Assembly: GCA_004026145.2 (NCBI GenBank)
Contig: CP034994.1
Coordinates: 13,248,009 to 13,312,008 of the forward strand
Direction of reading: 5' to 3'
DNA: 64,000 nucleotides
Source of the DNA: Takifugu bimaculatus
Lineage: Eukaryota > Chordata > Actinopteri > Tetraodontiformes > Tetraodontidae
Positions 23,902-36,461 of the stretch are shown one piece after another. The notes beneath the pieces were generated by a model that saw nothing but the letters and a program-made list of their open reading frames with translations, did no database searches and was not told where the DNA came from. Both the position numbers and the translations under genes were made by a program. The first letter of the stretch is position 1. Each line of letters starts with the position of its first letter.

Positions 23902-26900
23902 TCTGCAGGCTTCAGAAGTAGAAGAATCAGGTGCAGTCTAATGTACACATAAGCCCTGCAAATTACACAATACGTACATTCAAACCCCTTGGAGCATATC
24001 TGTGGGAACTCTTTGTCAAAATGAGACTCGACCAAATTTTGCTGAGCGGTCAAATCAGATATGGGCTGATCGCCGCCTGCAAGAAAGTTTGGTGTGATTT
24101 TGTTGTGGCAGGAGAATGAATGCTGTACTTCAAAGAAATAAGTCAAGTAATTTGGCTCATCAGCTGACTTTCCTTCCCTGTGATTTGCTTGTTTTAACAT
24201 ACTGTTTCAACTTTCCCCTTACTTATATTGTTGAGCCCAAAAGCACAGCTTGTGTCTGATCAACATTCAACTCAGTTCTCTTCCTGGCTCCTCTATCAAA
24301 GCATTTCTAATGACACAGAGCTGTAGCTATTCTTAATGCTATAAACAAGAAGAGCAAATAAATTTACTTTTTTCCAGTTTCTTCAGTCCTGAAAACTGTG
24401 TTTGCTTTGGCAGGGGCTTGTGTCTGTGTGTGTATATTGTTCCTGCTGAGCAGTCCAGAAACTCAAGTCAGAGAGAGCGGCTGCTTGGATGCTCGCTAAA
24501 GACTTTCAGGACCAAATATTCACTCTCTGACTATTATGTCCTCGCCAACACCCCCACTATCTACTTGTTATTGCTGCAGGCTGTTTCCTGGTAAGAGAAA
24601 TCAGAAGCAGGCCACAGCCATCAATCCCCATCACCGGGGACATCAGCAGCTCTCGGAACAACTGTTTCTTGTCATGTGTACTATGTGCGCTTGGAGATTT
24701 ATCCGATGAATCCAGATTGAATGATTTTACTCACAGTTCTGACAGCAGGTGCAGCCGCTGGAAGGCTCCAGACTGGATCTCACTGATGTTGTTCATGCTC
24801 AGGTCACTGGAGAGGGAAAAGAGGGCACGCCTTAGTATCAAAGTATCAATCAGCGTGAACATTTCAGATGGTCTTTGAAGGTGCTCGGGACATGCAAAAT
24901 TGCTGTGATCAATCATTCCAAGTGGGGAGTAACGACTATGGAGAGGTGAGAGGGTTAGATAGAATGGTTGGAGGACGAGAGGGAGATGTAGAGCAGAATT
25001 TTCCCCAATGAATCATTGTTGGGCAGCTGCAATTTCCTCCTGGTCCCAGTGACTCTCTCTTTTCCAGATGTTTCATTCTACCTTCTCCGAGGTCTGACCC
25101 CTCAGTCTCTCTTTATATGAATCCCTCTGTTCCCCGTCTCCATCTTTCCTGTTCTTTTCTTCTCTTTCAGGTTTCTCAGGAGACCTCCTCATTTCTGCAT
25201 TCGTTCATAGTTGGAACGTACGTGGACTCCATTTCTCCGCGTCTCTGACACACACACTGATGTGAGAGGGTGCGTTGAAGGGTGAGTGTTGATGCAGCTG
25301 TGTTGCGGTCAAAGGGAGACGTACAGGATGCTCAGATAAATGCATGCATGCACACGCACATTTATTTCGCACACACACAAACACATACACTTTGGGAAAA
25401 GTTTGAGGATGACTTTTGTGTCAGACTCTGGTAGAAAACATACAATCCTGCGGTCCAAGTCATGTCAGGTCATCTCTTTGATAAACACAGCAAAAGCTAA
25501 GATGTGTTACGTCACCACTTCTTTGCTTTCATAGCCCTTGGGGTCTCACATGAGTCTTCAAAAGTGCGGCTTGTGAGTGTGTGCCTGTATGTACAACAGT
25601 AACCATTGCTCATAAAGCCAGACCACCGGGTTAGCAAGTGTAAACTGTGCTCTCAGGAGCTCTTTACAGTTGGGAATTCTGACACACTTTCTGTTTGTTT
25701 GTTAAGTCAGCCAAGCTAACATTGCGAATGGATCAATTTAACCACAGGCATGATCAAATTCAACACCAGATATGGAATTAACACTGCCAGGGATTACTTT
25801 GGTATTTGTGTATCTGAGCTGACATTTAAGCATTTGCAATCACTTATGAAAACAATTCCTCAGCATTCTCCATTTGTCAACTGTATACAGTTAATTCCAT
25901 TAATCACAAAATTGCTTTAAAAATAGCCTTGAGTTATTTGCATGTTTTGACATATTGCAAGCACAGGTGCACCATTATATGCATTTATGAGAGCGGTATG
26001 TTTATGGCAATAATGCACCTTAAAAGACAGCGAGAGGCCAATTAAAAATATAAATGAGACCGCAAACCAGAGTAAATACAGAACATGCACAATTATTTTG
26101 ATGTAAAAAAAAATGAATACAGGCACAAGTGTTCATAATAAACACGCTGCAGGGCAATTGTTAATCAGAATAATCTCATTTTGTTTCCATGTAATCTTTT
26201 TATCTTCTCCAGGCTCCAGTTTATATCAAAAACATCTCCACTGAGTGAACAAGCCGTGCAAAAAATAGGAACATGTTAACAAAAAAGTTTCAGAGTGCAT
26301 GTTATGTCCCTTAACTGTGATACACCACAAACCATTACTTTCCACAAGGAAAATAGTGTAGAGGATTCAAGTAAATCAACCTATGAGATACCTGCGTGTG
26401 TGTTACATGCTACATCACTACATAGTGATGACCAGAAAATGCATTGCACTAGCAAAATCAAGTGAGGACAATATGGCTGGTCCTTGCACATTTATTGGTC
26501 AGACTGTGGGTTGAAACTTGGTTTTAAGGTTAAAGTTATGGATTTAAGTTAGGGTTTAAATTTTAGTTGTGATGGTTACGGTTATGGGCACGGGGCTAGG
26601 ATTTGTCAGTGACGGTCTTCACAAAGATGGAAGTACAAGTGTGTGTTCTCATCATACATTTACTGCACATATATCCTTTAAGCTTATTACTGTGGTCAAA
26701 ACCTCAAGCTGCTTCAATTTCGAGACATGCACCTTCAATATACATGGAATGTTGGGCCACCAAACATCGGAGCATTTTGACAATGGCCGACTGTGTGTGC
26801 GCGTGTGTGTACTGTTCATTTGAGGCCCAAAGTGCAACAATTTTCCAAGTAGACTCCTCAGAAAAAAACAAGCAAACCACTAAACAAAAACAACTATTGT

Positions 26901-27630
26901 TGAGTATTGACCTTTGCTGAATGTGGGTTTATTTGGAATCATATACAGCTGCATCACCACTGTCAACACAGGTGTTGTTCTGGCCCGGGGTGCAGGATCA
27001 AATATCCTCCTGTTAAGATTTTCTTTTTTTAATCGTCCTGTGTTTTTGGCATTATTTCACCATGAGGTAATTTGAGAAGGAGCACGAGTGTCATGGTCTA
27101 TACTGCTTGATTAAAGTCAGAGGTAAATATAAGTGATAACAGACCCTCGGTGGAGATGATCAGACAGCAGTGACGGAAAAATAGCTGATATAATCAAGAC
27201 TCAGTGACGTCATGTGCAACACAGAAAGAGCACAATCACCTCATGCAGCACGACCAATATATACACACCTTAATCCTATTCTGCTCAGATTCTACGGGGA
27301 GAAATCTTGGAACATTATGTATGTACCTGTGTGTCAGTGTGTGTGCGTATGTGTGTGTGTGTGTGTGCGTGTGCACTCATCCAGCTTCTGGGGATGCACC
27401 CACAGATGGAGACAGCTCTTCATTATCTGGTGCTGATTAAAGAAGCCATAAACAGTCGTTGTGTGAAGTCCATAACAGCAGCTTCGCTCAGACAGGATAA
27501 ACACACAGCTTTGGAGAGAGAAAATGTTTAAAAATAAAGACACACGCTGGTGAGTCATGGGGAAAGGTTGAGCGGCGCTGGGCTCAGCTCGGCTCTGCTC
27601 ACTCCAACGAGTTCATTGTGAAACGGGAGG

Positions 27631-27662
<32 letters not shown>

Positions 27663-29723
27663 CGTTTCTGCTGTGCAGGCCAAGGTCTCTGCTGACAACT
27701 TGACATATCGTTGGAAGGCGCTGGGCTATGGCTTGTTTTTAAAATCAAATAACAGCTGTGGCTTTTTTAAACCATGATAATTATGATTGATGACTACCAC
27801 ATGTGCATTGTGTCGGCTGGCACTGTGACGTGCAGATATTTTCAGCGCAAATAAACGGCCACAAAAAGAAATTAGGGAAAGAGCAGCTCTGTAGCTTTTG
27901 AGATGTTCACAATTAGATATTTTGCCTCCCCAGTTTATGGGCACAGTATATGTGCGAGAGCAAAAGAGGGTGAGAATGACACAGAGGTCTCCTCCCCACG
28001 GTCCCTCACTGTGCTGCTGAATAATGACCCGTAGAACCATATGATTTATTAAAAGACCCGGGATGCAGACATGGTGACCCCATGCTCTTCCCTCAAAAGC
28101 AACAGCTGTTAAAAAAAATAAAATAAATCTGCTCCTACCTGCTTTTGTCTCTGTCATGTGCATGCCTTCAGTGGGTTTTTCATATTTTTTTGCAAATGTT
28201 GCTACAACTGGAAGTAAAAGTAAACAGTCACACACATAAACGCACTGTTCCATTGGATGAAGATGCACAATGGGGTCTGATAGATCATTTAGGCCCTTGA
28301 TAAGTCTGTGAGAAATGCCTGGGGAGTCAGCAGAGGACGCTTGGCACAGGAAGAAAGCAAATATGAATGCTTTATGCAGTGAGTGAAAGAGTAACTATAG
28401 CAAGAGCTTGTCTTAAGGGGGTAAGAGAAGCATGAAGAAACGGAGGTTCCATTCATCAGCTGAGGCTCGTTCTTGCCTGCTCTCCTGTGCCTCGATCAGT
28501 CACACTCATTCTTTCTCTCCTCGTTGCGGTTTCAAATTTCAATTTGGGGTTACACAGTCCAGTAGTTGCAATAATGTGTTTTATCATATTTCCTTTCGAT
28601 GCCTTCAACTAAGTAGGCTGCTGTCTGCAGAGGCATGTTATCAGCGCTGTGATCAAAGGCGGCGTGCGTGTGGGTGTCAGTGCGCCCCTATAGCTCCGTT
28701 GTTGCCACTTGCAACCTTAAAGCGTCTCTGACAAGAGCTGGTGATTTAACGCCGCAAAAACAACTGGCCAGATCACATGAGAAGGAGCCCCGTTCATCTT
28801 CAGACATGCACACGAGCAGACAGTCGCCTCGTCCAGCGGCGCTCGTACACTGTGCAGGCTCCAGGTGGCTTTTGTGAGACGGTGAAAGACCACCCTCGAG
28901 TGAATGCACCCTCAGGGCGCAACAGATGCGATCGGCGATCAGGTGTCTGTTTTTATCATCAGTCTCGAAATGTGTCAGTCCGACAAAACTGACAACGGAC
29001 GTGGAAAAATAGTTTTGAAACTGATTCTGCCTTGTTGCTGAAGGATAAATGAAAACCGGCAGAACCATTAAACAGGCTGGATAACATTTTTGCCCTTGAG
29101 GGAGACTTTTTTTATGCTTTTTTTTTTCAGGACACAGAAGACGCTTCATAGACAGAAGACTCTGAGCTCTACCCTCAGGTCTTCCCTCTCACTTCCTCCT
29201 CTTCCCTTGTTCTCTTTCTTCTTGCCTCCTTGTCAATCCCCTTCTCCCTCGCTTAGGTAGGAAACTCCTACCAAACAAACAGCCAGTAATGTCGGTAAGC
29301 TCTGCACCCTTTGAAAGCAGCTTATCTGTGACGAACATTAGAGCAACAGATCATCAGAAGAAATCATCAACCAGAGCCGGGAGGCAACGCGTTGTGCCTT
29401 TCGCGACGCTTGAGCCACACCTTGAATCTGTTTTACTGTAACTATGACAGGAACGTCTTCAGTCGGATTCAGTCAGTCTGATCCTCTACGCTTAGCTCTT
29501 TGAAACAGTTAAGTCCACGATGAAAGAGGATCTTTATTCCACACAATGCAACTGGTAGTCAGTGCACAGACACCGCCTTAGAGCGGGCCTAGATGCTTGT
29601 GTGCAATTGTGAGGGAGCGCGCGCACGCTTGTGTGTCTACTGTTTGTCATGGTGGGGCCTAAATGTGTTAGCTTTCTTCTATCTGAATAGACTGGCTTGC
29701 TTCTGAATTCACTCTCACAGTCA

Positions 29724-29765
<42 letters not shown>

Positions 29766-31441
29766 GAGTCAGGAAGGAGGGTACAATGCCGCTGTTCCCT
29801 CCTCCTTCCTCTGAAGATGTGTGTTTTTTTCTCCCTCTCTTCCAGACTTCCTGGGAGGGGTACACTGCCCTTTGTGTCCATAGGCACTCTCTCTTTATCT
29901 TTCCCTCTCTTATTCTCTTTCTTCCTCATTCACTGAGTACAAAGAGCAAAAGAGCGTGAGGAAGTCTTTCACCTGGACCAGGAGGGCCACAGGGACGACT
30001 TGGCCACAAAAGGAGGATAATGAGACAGAAAAGGGAGATGTCTCTGTGTATTTGTATTCCCATGTTTTGTTCCCTTTTCCGCTCATTGCGGTTTAGGGGG
30101 AGAATGACAGGCGGATGTCTGGGTCGAGAGCCCGGCTGTTTAGTCTAAAGTCATGTCATGGGAAGCATATTCATGCCCTCTGGGACTTATTCATACCCTG
30201 GTGTACCACCACCGCACACACATGCACTTACATATGCGCGCTCAATGTCCGCTCCTTGTCCTCCCACACATGCACACCCTGTCATGAGATGGAGGGGAGG
30301 AGGGGGGTGAAAGGTCAAGCACTTCAGTAATGGAACAGGAAGTGTTGGAATTGCAGCCGTACACACCAGCACTGCCTGCAACATGTGGTCAAGACTGACA
30401 GGCAGCTGTTGTTGTTAGGACACAGTTTTGGAAACTAGAAAGGCATTCATAGCCCCATCCATAGTCCACTAATCGGTTGTTTTGGCATTTGTCTTTTTGT
30501 CTGGCTTTCATATATGTTTCTTAAATGATGAGTGCCAGAAGGCATTCATGTTTCCGTTTAAAACTGAAGCTAATGGTTTCTGCCATGCGATAATAACGGC
30601 AAAGAAGTGCGGAAAAGGGTTACAAATTTCATCACATCACACATCCTGACGAAGTATCGCTTACCGAGAGGTGTTCCTTCCTGCACAGTGATTGGATGCA
30701 GATTCTCGGCAGTGAATACAACAGTAAATGAAACCTGATGAGTATTAGTGTCAGGCTCTATTATGACTTCATTTGGTTGAATGACAGAAACAGGAGGACA
30801 ATGAGGACTGCTCAAATACACTCCTGGCTCGCTCCTCCATGCGGATCTAAGATCTACTCATCTGCTTTATATATTTAACAGTGCCCAGCAGATAAGATCT
30901 AAACCTGAATTAACACATGAGGAAATATTATCCCATCTCAGTGAGCACATGTGACCTGCTGTCGGTTTCAAGGGATTTAGTTTGGCCTCTTGCCATCCAT
31001 GTAAAAAGACCAGATTTCCTCTTTTGTTCCACCTCAGACAAGTAATAGAGAGAACTCTGGATGTGGTTGCAATTCACAGTGACCGAATTCCCTTTAGCAG
31101 ATGGAAAGTTCACCTGTGCAGACTTCGACTATTTAGTTAACTCACCCCCTGTGGAGACTTCGACCTGCTTGTTTTTATCTTTTCTTGACACCCTCAGCCT
31201 TGTTCTGGACATCCGTGGCCAATATCTCAATTTGAGCCTTTATCCATGCACGACCTCTCTGGCTAACTACCATCCCAGGGGTCCATTCTCCCATCGTAAT
31301 CCCATCTAACGTGGCTGTATCAGCTCTGCTCTGTGGGATGCTTTGATGCTGACCGAGGGGATTGGTTAAGGAATTACCCATCATTAAGTCAATATGTGCA
31401 TGGAGCTATGTGTGTATGTGTGCAAAGTAGGGATTAGTAGA

Positions 31442-31472
<31 letters not shown>

Positions 31473-34400
31473 GTGTGTGTGTTTCTGAGAGAGGACATTA
31501 AGTGTCATTAGGCCTCACTAGTCATCACCTGAGGACTGCCAGCCCTACATGGGTCACTTAAGTCAGTAGGCCTGGCCACAGATCAGAAAGAGTGTGTCTG
31601 GCTATACCTCCATAAACATGGAATTATTTGGAATACGCTATAACAGATGGATGAAGCTCCACTTAAAATGAATTAAGACGAAAATATGACATGATGATAT
31701 ACGAAATGACAGCTCACGCAGTCATAGTTAGTGGACATTTGTTGTGGCCTGACCCGGGATAAGACAATGCTGGCTCTGTAATCTAAAAGAGAGGGCTCGT
31801 GCACTTGCACAGCCTAATGCACACACACACTAGTGTACACACATTCCCATGGATTCCCAGGGTTGGAAAGAGGTTGTTTTGGAATCTGGGCCATGCAGGC
31901 ATTCTGAATTCTCCCGATCCAAAAAGCCCTTCAACGCCTGTCCACACGTCATAGGGAGCACATTCCTCGTGCCACACTTGCGTCACTCTGCTATCGCACA
32001 CAACATACAAATCCACATTACTGTTCAAGGAGCATAAGTAAAAACAGTCATCCAGGGGCCTTTTCAGGACGCTGTTCTGTGCGTCCTCCACCATTATTCC
32101 CCACAAAACCTTGCTTTCTATTTTCTTTTTCCGGAAGAATTGAGTGGTACACTATGGCGGCTGTGTCTTCTCTGACACTCCCAGGGGATTTTCATTGTTT
32201 CCATTGTTGTCTTCTACCTGCCTACCTGCTGTCTGTCGTGAGACCCATTCAAAAGCCTCCCAGGTTGCGCTCAGGAAACCACAAACGAAGACACTATCCA
32301 AGAATTAACCGCCGTTCCCTGATCCCAACAGTGTTCTGGCATAAATACCACTTTTGCAGTATAAACAAGTGGATTTCTTTTTCCCTCCCGGTCTTCACTG
32401 TTTTGCCTCTAGAGAATCATGGAGAGAACTGAGGAACTGACAATTTGAGGCAAACAGTTGAGGTTTTTGGGAAGGAAGAGTGGATAGATTAGGAGAAGAA
32501 ATGGGATAGAAAATAAGTAGGGCAGATAAAAGCCCTCTTTGTACTTTTGCACACATATTTATCTGAGCCAAAGCACCGCCTCCTCAACACACACCTTGAA
32601 AACACTTACACCTTTCAAGATGGTTACACACCTTTCACTCTTTCTACATTATGGCCTGCAGCAATTGGCCCGTTCGTTTGAATTTCCAAGGGGTTTATTG
32701 TGCATGACTGATTGTGAGATCTACATTTAGTGCTGCATGACTAGTTTCAGCACCTGCTATACACCCCTCATCACACACACACACACACACCATAGGAAAA
32801 CAGGTGAAAGGAGAATAGGTGGAGGAGAAAAGATAGACAGAGCAAGGGAAGGAGGGGAGCATAGCCAGGGCAGGGGGCTTCCATAGACGTCTGGAGCCAG
32901 GACATTGATGCTGAGGCTGATAATCACAGTACAGAGGACCCTCCGCTGACAACACACACACACACACACACACACACTCAAAATATTTTTCTTCATTTTT
33001 TTCCTCTAAGAACTCCCCCTCCCCCCAACTATTATAATTTCTCTCTCTCTCTCCCTCTGATGTTTACAATGTGACCCTTGGTCTCACATGATAGGAATCA
33101 TTCCATCAACATAATGGCTAAATAACACGCACACAACTGTTACCGTCATGGTCCCTGTACATACAGGGACAGGATGTTGTCTCTGGCGCGCATGTGTGTC
33201 TGCGTGTGCATGCGCCTTTTATACTGGTATACTTATCGTCATTTAACAAACCCACAGCTATTTATGGCTGATTTCAAATTCTCTCTCTGACAGCTTCTAT
33301 CCCCTCGTTCCCCTCCGACTATTCTTTTACACTTCTTTACTTTCACTGCCTCAAAAAAAAAAATACTCAAGCACTCTGGGTGGTCTTCACACACGCATGC
33401 ACTTAAAAACTAGGGTAATGCACTAGTTGTGGTTTCCTTTCCTCAGCCAAAATACTGTTAGAAGTCCATTGTACTTAGCCCTAATGCAAAGCATCACCTA
33501 CAGTACTCACCACACCACTCACAAAAACGCCCAACATGCACACACACACTTTTCCTTTCTCTTAATACACAATTGAGACAAGGGACACCGAGAGGCATTT
33601 GAACACGCTTTAAGCACAAGAGGTCAGTGTATTTGACGTTTAAATAATCCGGTTTCCAACCAGATTACTTTCTAGTGCTCAGTTTGTGTACATCTGCTGC
33701 TGGCAGGGCTCCCTTCGCCCGCAGCAAACGCGGCTCACATATAGATACACACCTTTCGACCCCATCATTCGTCCCTAGTGTGATATCAAAGAGAAGTTCA
33801 TTCAAAGTGTCTCACATGACAGCTCATTTTTCACGGAGCCCAAGGAAATGATTATTGTAATAAATCTCTTATATCTCTGCCCTGAGCAGTTGGAAAAAAG
33901 CCCCAGAAAATTATGAAATCCACAAAGCCTATTTGCAAATCACTCAGTGCGCAATGGGGATTTTTTTGTTTTGTTTTTATAAACCAACCAGTATTTCATT
34001 ATTTTACACGTGAGTGAAAAGGTCAACCACATGTACAAAAAGTAATGAATCATGCATCCCTCTGCATTACAAGAACATGCAGTTGTGCTTACTTTGAAGA
34101 GCTCTCCAATGACATGGGCAAATGATGTAATGTACTTTCACAGCATTGTATCCATGTGGTTTGTAACGGGGTCTGTTCAAGACCAAATTCTTGTGACCTC
34201 AGCTGCCTACAGTCAACGCTGCAGGCTAATCCTGGCTGTGCAGCACAGCAGGACGTGCTGGACAGCTCACCGTGGTCCTGCTGGGGTTCTGGACCTGCTG
34301 CAACCTTTAGTAACCCAGGATCAGAGTTGTGAAATGATCCCCGATAACCATGCTTATGTAAGCTGTAAAAACTCATCGACACATGATTGAATAACCAGAA

Positions 34401-34544
34401 AACTCTTATACTAAATCAAATTATATGTGTCATAAATCATTTTCTGGCAATAAGGAGACAATTCGTTGGCCTGACAGATCAGTATTAGAGGTTACTATTT
34501 TATTTGATTGTTAATGAAATACAATATGTTGAAACCAGGTGTGT

Positions 34545-34623
<79 letters not shown>

Positions 34624-35907
34624 GGTTGAGAAATGCGATGTTTCTTTTGTTTGTCATGATGATTTTTGATGAGAGCGAAGAGAAACCCACCCCACCCAGA
34701 CACACACAAACACACACACACACATCTTCAACTGTGTGTGGGCATGTGTGGAGTTGGTTGTTGAGTGTATTTATCTTATTCTAAATCAGCCCTCAAACTC
34801 ACTAATTGGTCCTGTTCCACTGTTAGCTAAAGAGGGGAAATGAACAATTACACTTGTGTTTGAAGATAATAGTGTGTTTGTTTGTGTGTTTGTGTCTGTA
34901 TATGTGTTTGTGTATGTGTGTGGGTCTGTTGGAACAGTTAAGAGCAGGGTGCACGCATTCTCCGGGTCATCCCTGTTTCTGTTTTTCCTTTTTTTTTGAA
35001 CAAGAAGAGAGCGTCTCAACACTCCTTCTGTCTCAGATTCGTTTCTCCTCATGTGTAAGTACGTGTGAGAATGCTGGATTAGCTGTGTGACCTGCGCCAC
35101 AGCGCCTGCTGGATGGGGTTGGAGACCGTATTTCACCTCCATAAACTCCACACGTGTTTTAACTTTCAAAGGAACACAGTGAAATCCAGCCGTCGCTGGC
35201 TCCCGCAACAGCCAGAAAGCCAACCGCTGCCTGAGTGCAGCTGCCTTTATGTCTCTCAATTCAGAAACTTTTTTTTTTTTACAATAAATTGTTGATCTTT
35301 CTTTGCTCCCCTTAAATCCTGTCACAATACTCCCACTACCCTTGTAGACACCCCCCACCCCCTTACTGAGCGGCTGCTCTATCACACTCTCTGTCCTGAG
35401 TTTGACTTCTGTCATTTTGATATCAGTTATCACAGCAGCTCTAGCGTGACCTGTGAGGGCAACGCAATGATGGACGGAGGTGGCCACACGCCACAGGGAG
35501 GTGGTCTGAAATATAAGCCCCCGTCTGACATCTAAAGCATATGTTATTGCTGGCGTTAAACAGTTTTGCCATATAAGAATTAACTGTGTTAGTCTTTAAT
35601 TGTTTTGCTACTTGCTTTGAATGGATTCAGATATCTTATTATTATTAAAAAGAAATCCTAAACACACATACTGACCTTTGTGTCATAAAGCTGGCTATTA
35701 AGTCTCACACACATACAGACATCTGTGTTCAACACATGCATCTGTTGCGTGCTCGCACTCACGGTCGCATACATTCACGCAAAGACGTACACATGTGCAC
35801 ACGCGCAGACACATACGCACACATGCCGGCTCTCCAGTTGGTGTGTGGAAACCTGATACTCAAAGAAGTGGTCCAGTAATTTTGCTGCAGTGTTCGATGT
35901 GACTGCA

Positions 35908-35948
<41 letters not shown>

Positions 35949-36461
35949 ATTTAAGCACACATGCGCATATGTTCAGTTGTATCAGTTTTTCATCTTCATG
36001 TATGCATGTTCTGTGGATGATTGTTGGTCAGACATTAGCCTCACTTTTTCTCTCGGCTCTGTCTTTCAAAGATGAACATTTGTTTCAACTTAAGCGGTAT
36101 CGTTTTTTTGTTTTTTAGTTTATAATAATAGAGGATGGTGAATAGATGATGATGAGCAGTTATCAAGTGGTTCTAAACATTAACGATGAAGGAAATTAAG
36201 GCCGTGTGTCAAATTAACAAGATTGTTGAGCATAGTGGTGGGATGGGGTGGTGTTACTCACAGGTACGTGGTGAGAGGGCTGAGGTTGGTTGGCACCGAT
36301 GACAGCCCCAGCTCTGAGCAGTCCACCATGACAAAGATCCCATCTTGTTCACACTGGCACGGGGATGGGCAGGGTGGTGCTGCTGACACCTGCCCGTCCC
36401 GGCTACGGCCATACCCCCAAATCTGTCCAGCTGTGCAGAGAAGCAGAAGCAGCGGCAGCAT
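6197..36461 (-). CDS. lgr6: LGR6, leucine-rich-repeat G-protein-coupled receptor (R-spondin receptor family), complete 18-coding-exon gene
   Basis: Plasma-membrane receptor of the LGR4/5/6 group, known to bind R-spondins and potentiate Wnt signalling. Exons, all complement: 36262..36461, 24735..24806, 18610..18681, 16925..16996, 13952..14167, 13732..13803, 11391..11459, 10887..10958, 10720..10791, 10254..10322, 9400..9471, 9082..9147, 8903..8974, 8664..8735, 8325..8450, 7710..7864, 7493..7573, 6197..7389. All LRR exons share one phase and the total is 2823 nt, 940 aa plus stop (human about 967). Order: signal peptide, LRRNT, about 17 LRRs, Cys-rich hinge, 7TM, Ser-rich tail. LAAVQCGVS (in place of DRY), AYGKLPSLGSVR and the VGEYG segment identify LGR6 rather than LGR4/5. 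The ube2t neighbour agrees. The only in-frame ATG before the signal peptide is at 36461. Confidence 0.96.
7493..7864 (-). CDS. lgr6: lgr6 hinge exons (Cys-rich region between LRRs and TM1)
   Basis: Two exons, complement(7710..7864) and complement(7493..7573). The first encodes VIEMPYAYQCCVYGSC, the LGR-family hinge signature. The second encodes DPDLEEFQLEIEESK followed by VQCSPTPG. The Cys residues are those expected to tie the LRR cap to the 7TM bundle. Confidence 0.93.
8325..24806 (-). CDS. lgr6: lgr6 leucine-rich-repeat exons (coding exons 2-15)
   Basis: Fourteen exons, mostly exactly 72 nt (24 residues, one LRR each), with 69- and 66-nt variants. One exon (13952..14167) is 216 nt with three repeats, and one (8325..8450) is 126 nt carrying the final repeat and capping segment. 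Every exon begins with one base completing a codon and ends with two bases of the next, so single repeats could be skipped without a frameshift. Repeat starts include DLSMNNISEIQ, RISGNQLRYIP, MLQNNQLERLP, RLDANLLSEVP, HLHNNHIQTM, DLNYNDLQEFP, GFHNNNIKTIP and ELSYNQIEHLP. Acceptors are cag or aag; donors are gtgagt, gtaagt or gtgaga. Confidence 0.94.
8987..9007. repeat. (CA)n microsatellite
   Basis: Short CA run in a small lgr6 intron, starting about 13 bases upstream of an LRR exon's acceptor side (exon 8903-8974). Confidence 0.85.
10396..10433. repeat. (CA)n microsatellite
   Basis: CA tract with one CG interruption in an lgr6 intron. Confidence 0.85.
11460..18609 (-). other. lgr6 introns 3, 4 and 6 (non-exonic parts)
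   Basis: Intron 3 (16997-18609), intron 4 (14168-16924) and intron 6 (11460-13731) are each 1.6-2.8 kb. Intron 4 carries a pure (TG)n tract at 16076-16132 and intron 3 an 18-20 base T run near 18331-18349. No RNA gene or mobile element was recognised in them. Confidence 0.5.
16076..16132. repeat. (TG)n microsatellite
   Basis: About 28 uninterrupted TG units in lgr6 intron 4, followed by G-rich sequence. Confidence 0.95.
19565..19587. repeat. Poly(C) run
   Basis: 23 consecutive C in lgr6 intron 2. Length may be uncertain, because homopolymer C runs are prone to sequencing error. Confidence 0.9.
22935..23566. mobile_element. Non-autonomous pogo/Tigger-like Tc1-mariner DNA transposon (MITE)
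   Basis: The 632-bp element starts CAGTGGGACCTCTACTTACG and ends with its exact reverse complement; the terminal inverted repeats match perfectly over 22 bp. It is flanked by TA on both sides (22933-22934 and 23567-23568), the Tc1/mariner target duplication. The CAGT start and ...CTTACGAA layout resemble Tigger/pogo ends. Subterminal motifs repeat inside (ggttacgaaac at about 22979 and again at about 23513; ctctacttacg near both ends). No transposase frame is present. It sits in lgr6 intron 2 and the intact ends suggest fairly recent activity. Confidence 0.85.
23850..23898. repeat. (CA)n microsatellite
   Basis: Long CA tract about 280 bases right of the MITE in lgr6 intron 2. Confidence 0.9.
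29724..29762. repeat. (CA)n microsatellite
   Basis: Pure CA tract in lgr6 intron 1. Confidence 0.9.
34539..34621. repeat. Long (TG)n microsatellite
   Basis: About 41 TG units with one A interruption, the longest dinucleotide tract in lgr6. A shorter CA-rich stretch lies about 80 bases downstream, so the two complementary tracts could pair. Confidence 0.95.
36262..36461 (-). CDS. lgr6: lgr6 first coding exon: signal peptide and LRR N-terminal cap
   Basis: ATG at 36459-36461 opens MLPLLLLLCTAGQIWGYG, a typical signal peptide. A linker and the Cys cluster PPCPSPCQCEQDG follow, then VDCSELGLSSVPTNL as the LRRNT. The donor is gtgagt at 36261. The frame is open further upstream but has no earlier ATG, which fixes the start. 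Confidence 0.93.

Larger units (their letters stand above)
18682..24734 (-). other. lgr6 intron 2 (6 kb)
   Basis: Contains a 23-base C run (19565-19587), the MITE at 22935-23566 and a (CA)n tract at about 23850-23898. Otherwise no recognisable feature. Confidence 0.6.
24807..36261 (-). other. lgr6 intron 1 (11.5 kb)
   Basis: No exon recognised on either strand. It holds many microsatellites: (TG)n near 27347-27370, (GA)n at 27634-27662, (CA)n at 29724-29762, (TG)n at 31444-31482, short (CA)n at 32773-32790 and 32953-32978, the long (TG)n at 34539-34621, and (CA)n at 35909-35942. Several long open frames here are accidents of stop-poor repeat-rich DNA (see rejected list). As the first intron of a developmental receptor it is a natural place for enhancers, but none can be recognised by eye. 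Confidence 0.6.

Noticed and set aside
27726..28268. 180-codon open frame, minus strand
   Set aside because: Within lgr6 intron 1; composition and residue pattern look random and no family is recognised.
34786..35487. Longest unexplained open frame (233 codons, minus strand)
   Set aside because: It lies inside lgr6 intron 1, starts at a non-ATG codon and ends in a CA-rich low-complexity stretch (THTYTNTYTDTNT). No domain or splice support.
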